Shown: positions 62,345 through 64,000 of the stretch, in pieces
Position numbering within the stretch: the stretch's first letter is position 1
How the letters are laid out: each line of letters starts with the position of its first letter
Assembly (NCBI RefSeq): GCF_029542085.1
Contig: NZ_CP107036.1
Span: 3,658,001-3,722,000, forward strand
Direction: 5' to 3'
Length of the DNA: 64,000 nucleotides
Source: Sphingobacterium sp. ML3W
GTDB taxonomy: Bacteria > Bacteroidota > Bacteroidia > Sphingobacteriales > Sphingobacteriaceae
Position numbers and translations under genes: made by a program
Notes under the pieces: generated by a model
The model's input: only the letters and a program-made list of their open reading frames with translations
Database searches by the model: none
Told to the model about the DNA's origin: nothing

Positions 62345-64000
62345 ATGATCAAAAACTACATAAAAACAACCTGGCGAAGTATTCGGGCCAACCGATTTTT
62401 CAGCATCCTTAATATTAGCGGATTAGCGATTGGCATCTGTGTATCCCTTCTGCTATTTGCTTTTATCCGTCAGGAACTGAGTTTTGATACCATGTATACA
62501 AAAGCCAATAATATATACCGGTTGCACATGCAGCTGTCGGCGGAATACAATCGGGAGAAGATGATCAACCTCCCCAATGCAGTGGGCCCCGCATTGAAAT
62601 CAGATATTGCACAGGTCGATAATATGGTACGGTTGGTAAAAGATGGCTTTGGAGCAACGGCTTCCATCCGCGCTGGTGAGGAAAATTTTAATGAGAGACA
62701 ATTATACCTTGCAGATTCCACACTATTCTCCATCTTTGACTTCCAATTTATTGAAGGTAGTGTACATACTGCGTTCCTGAACAAAAAGAGTATTGTGCTT
62801 TCCCAATCAACAAAAGAGAAGTTGTTCGGAAACAGTGAAGCACTCGGCAAACTCATTTCCATTAACCAAAGGGATACTGTACAGGTAACCGGAGTATTCA
62901 AGGATCTCCCTGCCAACAGCACCCTGGACTGTAATATGGTCATGAATATTATGGATTCATGGATGGGGCAAAATGTCTATTGGAGTAATGCCAGTTATGA
63001 GACTTATATATTACTAAAAAAAGGAGCTGATCCAGCAATTGTTGCGCAAGAAGCAACTAAACTCATTGACAAATATGTCGAAAAAGATCACCGATATTTT
63101 ACCGAATTTTTCCTACAACCATTATTAAAGGTACATCTTTACTCATCAAATCTCGGGGAGGGCGTCACCAAGCGTATGGGAAACATTGATACCATTCGCA
63201 CGCTATCTATCCTTGCGTTTCTTGTTATCGTGATTGCCTGCATCAATTACATGAACCTGGCTACCGCTAAATCACAAAAAAATGCGAAAGAAGTAGGCGT
63301 AAACAAAGTACTTGGTGCTACCCGCAGCCAGCTCGTTGTCCGTTTCTTTGTTGAAACCGCAACGATTAGCCTTCTTGCTATGATCCTTGGCGTGCTGCTG
63401 TCTGTTATTCTGATTCCGCTGTTTAATTCTATCGGCAGTACAAATATTACCATCAGACAACTTGTGAACTGGGATATGCTAGGGATATTGGCGCTATCCT
63501 GGTTTATGATTACGTTTATTGCAGGTAGCTACCCAGCCTTATTCTTATCGAAAATCAAATCGATCGCATTGATGAATAAAGGTTATAACAAACAAGGGAA
63601 AACAGTTCTGATCAGACAAGTATTGGTGATATGCCAATTTACGATTTCGATTATATTAATCATCGGCATTAGTGTGATGCTCACCCAGATGAATTATATC
63701 CGAAATAAAGACCTAGGTTATCAACCTGAACATGTGGTCTCTATTCCTATCCGTTCTTTCCGGAGCCAGGAAAAACTCAATACACTCAATCAACAGGTCC
63801 AAAGCTTATCAAATACGCTATCCACCACATTCGCACAGTCCATACCAGGAAGTAACGAAAGTGGAAAAACAACCTATAAACTCAGCACAGATAAACAGGG
63901 GTTACCAACACTAAGTTGTGTTACTTATGGAAAGACAGTAAATACACTTGGATTAAAACTGCTTGCTGGAACAGATTTACCCGACATTTGGGGACGTCCA
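62345..64000 (+). CDS. MacB/FtsX-type ABC transporter permease 5, partial (right edge)
   Basis: The frame opens at the ATG at 62345 (MIKNYIKTTWRSIRANRFFS) and runs off the window after 552 codons. The N-terminal helix (ILNISGLAIGICVSLLLFAF), the MacB core and the first FtsX unit (GVNKVLGATRSQLVVRFFVE) are seen, and the second core begins. It lies 57 bp after permease 4. The operon therefore continues beyond the window. Confidence 0.9.
   Translation, partial: MIKNYIKTTWRSIRANRFFSILNISGLAIGICVSLLLFAFIRQELSFDTMYTKANNIYRLHMQLSAEYNREKMINLPNAVGPALKSDIAQVDNMVRLVKDGFGATASIRAGEENFNERQLYLADSTLFSIFDFQFIEGSVHTAFLNKKSIVLSQSTKEKLFGNSEALGKLISINQRDTVQVTGVFKDLPANSTLDCNMVMNIMDSWMGQNVYWSNASYETYILLKKGADPAIVAQEATKLIDKYVEKDHRYFTEFFLQPLLKVHLYSSNLGEGVTKRMGNIDTIRTLSILAFLVIVIACINYMNLATAKSQKNAKEVGVNKVLGATRSQLVVRFFVETATISLLAMILGVLLSVILIPLFNSIGSTNITIRQLVNWDMLGILALSWFMITFIAGSYPALFLSKIKSIALMNKGYNKQGKTVLIRQVLVICQFTISIILIIGISVMLTQMNYIRNKDLGYQPEHVVSIPIRSFRSQEKLNTLNQQVQSLSNTLSTTFAQSIPGSNESGKTTYKLSTDKQGLPTLSCVTYGKTVNTLGLKLLAGTDLPDIWGRP

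Overview
The window looks like a chromosomal segment of a Bacteroidota bacterium of the Sphingobacteriaceae, most likely Sphingobacterium. The reasons are a SusC/SusD pair with a FecI/FecR-type switch, GH29 fucosidases, several Bacteroidota-type promoters (TTTG, about 19-21 bp, then TAnnTTTG), an AT-rich core and the family flavour of the ribosomal and polymerase proteins. Species cannot be fixed from this view.

Layout. (1) 1-7815, minus strand: a glycan-uptake locus made of an ECF sigma factor, a FecR-like anti-sigma factor, a SusC receptor with an N-terminal signalling domain, a SusD lipoprotein and a truncated beta-helix protein. (2) 7885-20742: a mixed metabolic region with a HEAT-repeat protein, an EthD-like protein, two convergent GH29 alpha-L-fucosidases, DinB proteins, an AlkD-like protein, an acetyl-CoA hydrolase/CoA-transferase, an AraC regulator, a DUF1080 protein, rpsT, a SpoU RNA methyltransferase, sucD and a DUF4886 protein. 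(3) 20947-26690, minus: a complete 16S-tRNA-Ile-tRNA-Ala-23S-5S operon with two tandem promoters and a terminator. (4) 26927-43562, minus: the classical informational cluster tRNA-Thr, tRNA-Tyr, tRNA-Gly, tRNA-Thr, tuf, tRNA-Trp, secE, nusG, then rplK, rplA, rplJ, rplL, rpoB, rpoC. It is interrupted between nusG and rplK by about 3 kb of GC-richer accessory DNA. That insert holds a four-gene cassette with its own promoter and terminator (fibronectin-III protein, DUF5675 protein, two small proteins), a phase-locked 21-bp repeat array and a frameshifted small gene. (5) 43678-45517: an Omp85-like outer-membrane protein gene and a shortened methyltransferase-like gene. (6) 45781-64000: a two-component, sigma-54-type regulatory system (histidine kinase and NtrC-like regulator) with a TolC-like channel on the minus strand. 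Divergent to it is an export operon with an HlyD-like adaptor, one MacB-type ATPase and five FtsX/MacB-type permeases, the last cut by the window edge.

How the genes work together. In region 1 the receptor can sense its substrate and signal through FecR to the sigma factor, which would raise receptor expression. In region 6 the outer-membrane channel, periplasmic adaptor, ATPase and permeases form a MacAB-TolC-like exporter set. The divergent intergenic region holds four 16-bp palindromes in two pairs, flanked almost symmetrically by TTGGCA(C/T) elements. This is a likely enhancer array for the NtrC-like regulator encoded next door.

The least ordinary parts of the window are the enhancer array at 49913-50177 and the accessory insert at about 37600-40557. 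Everything else is mostly standard for the lineage.
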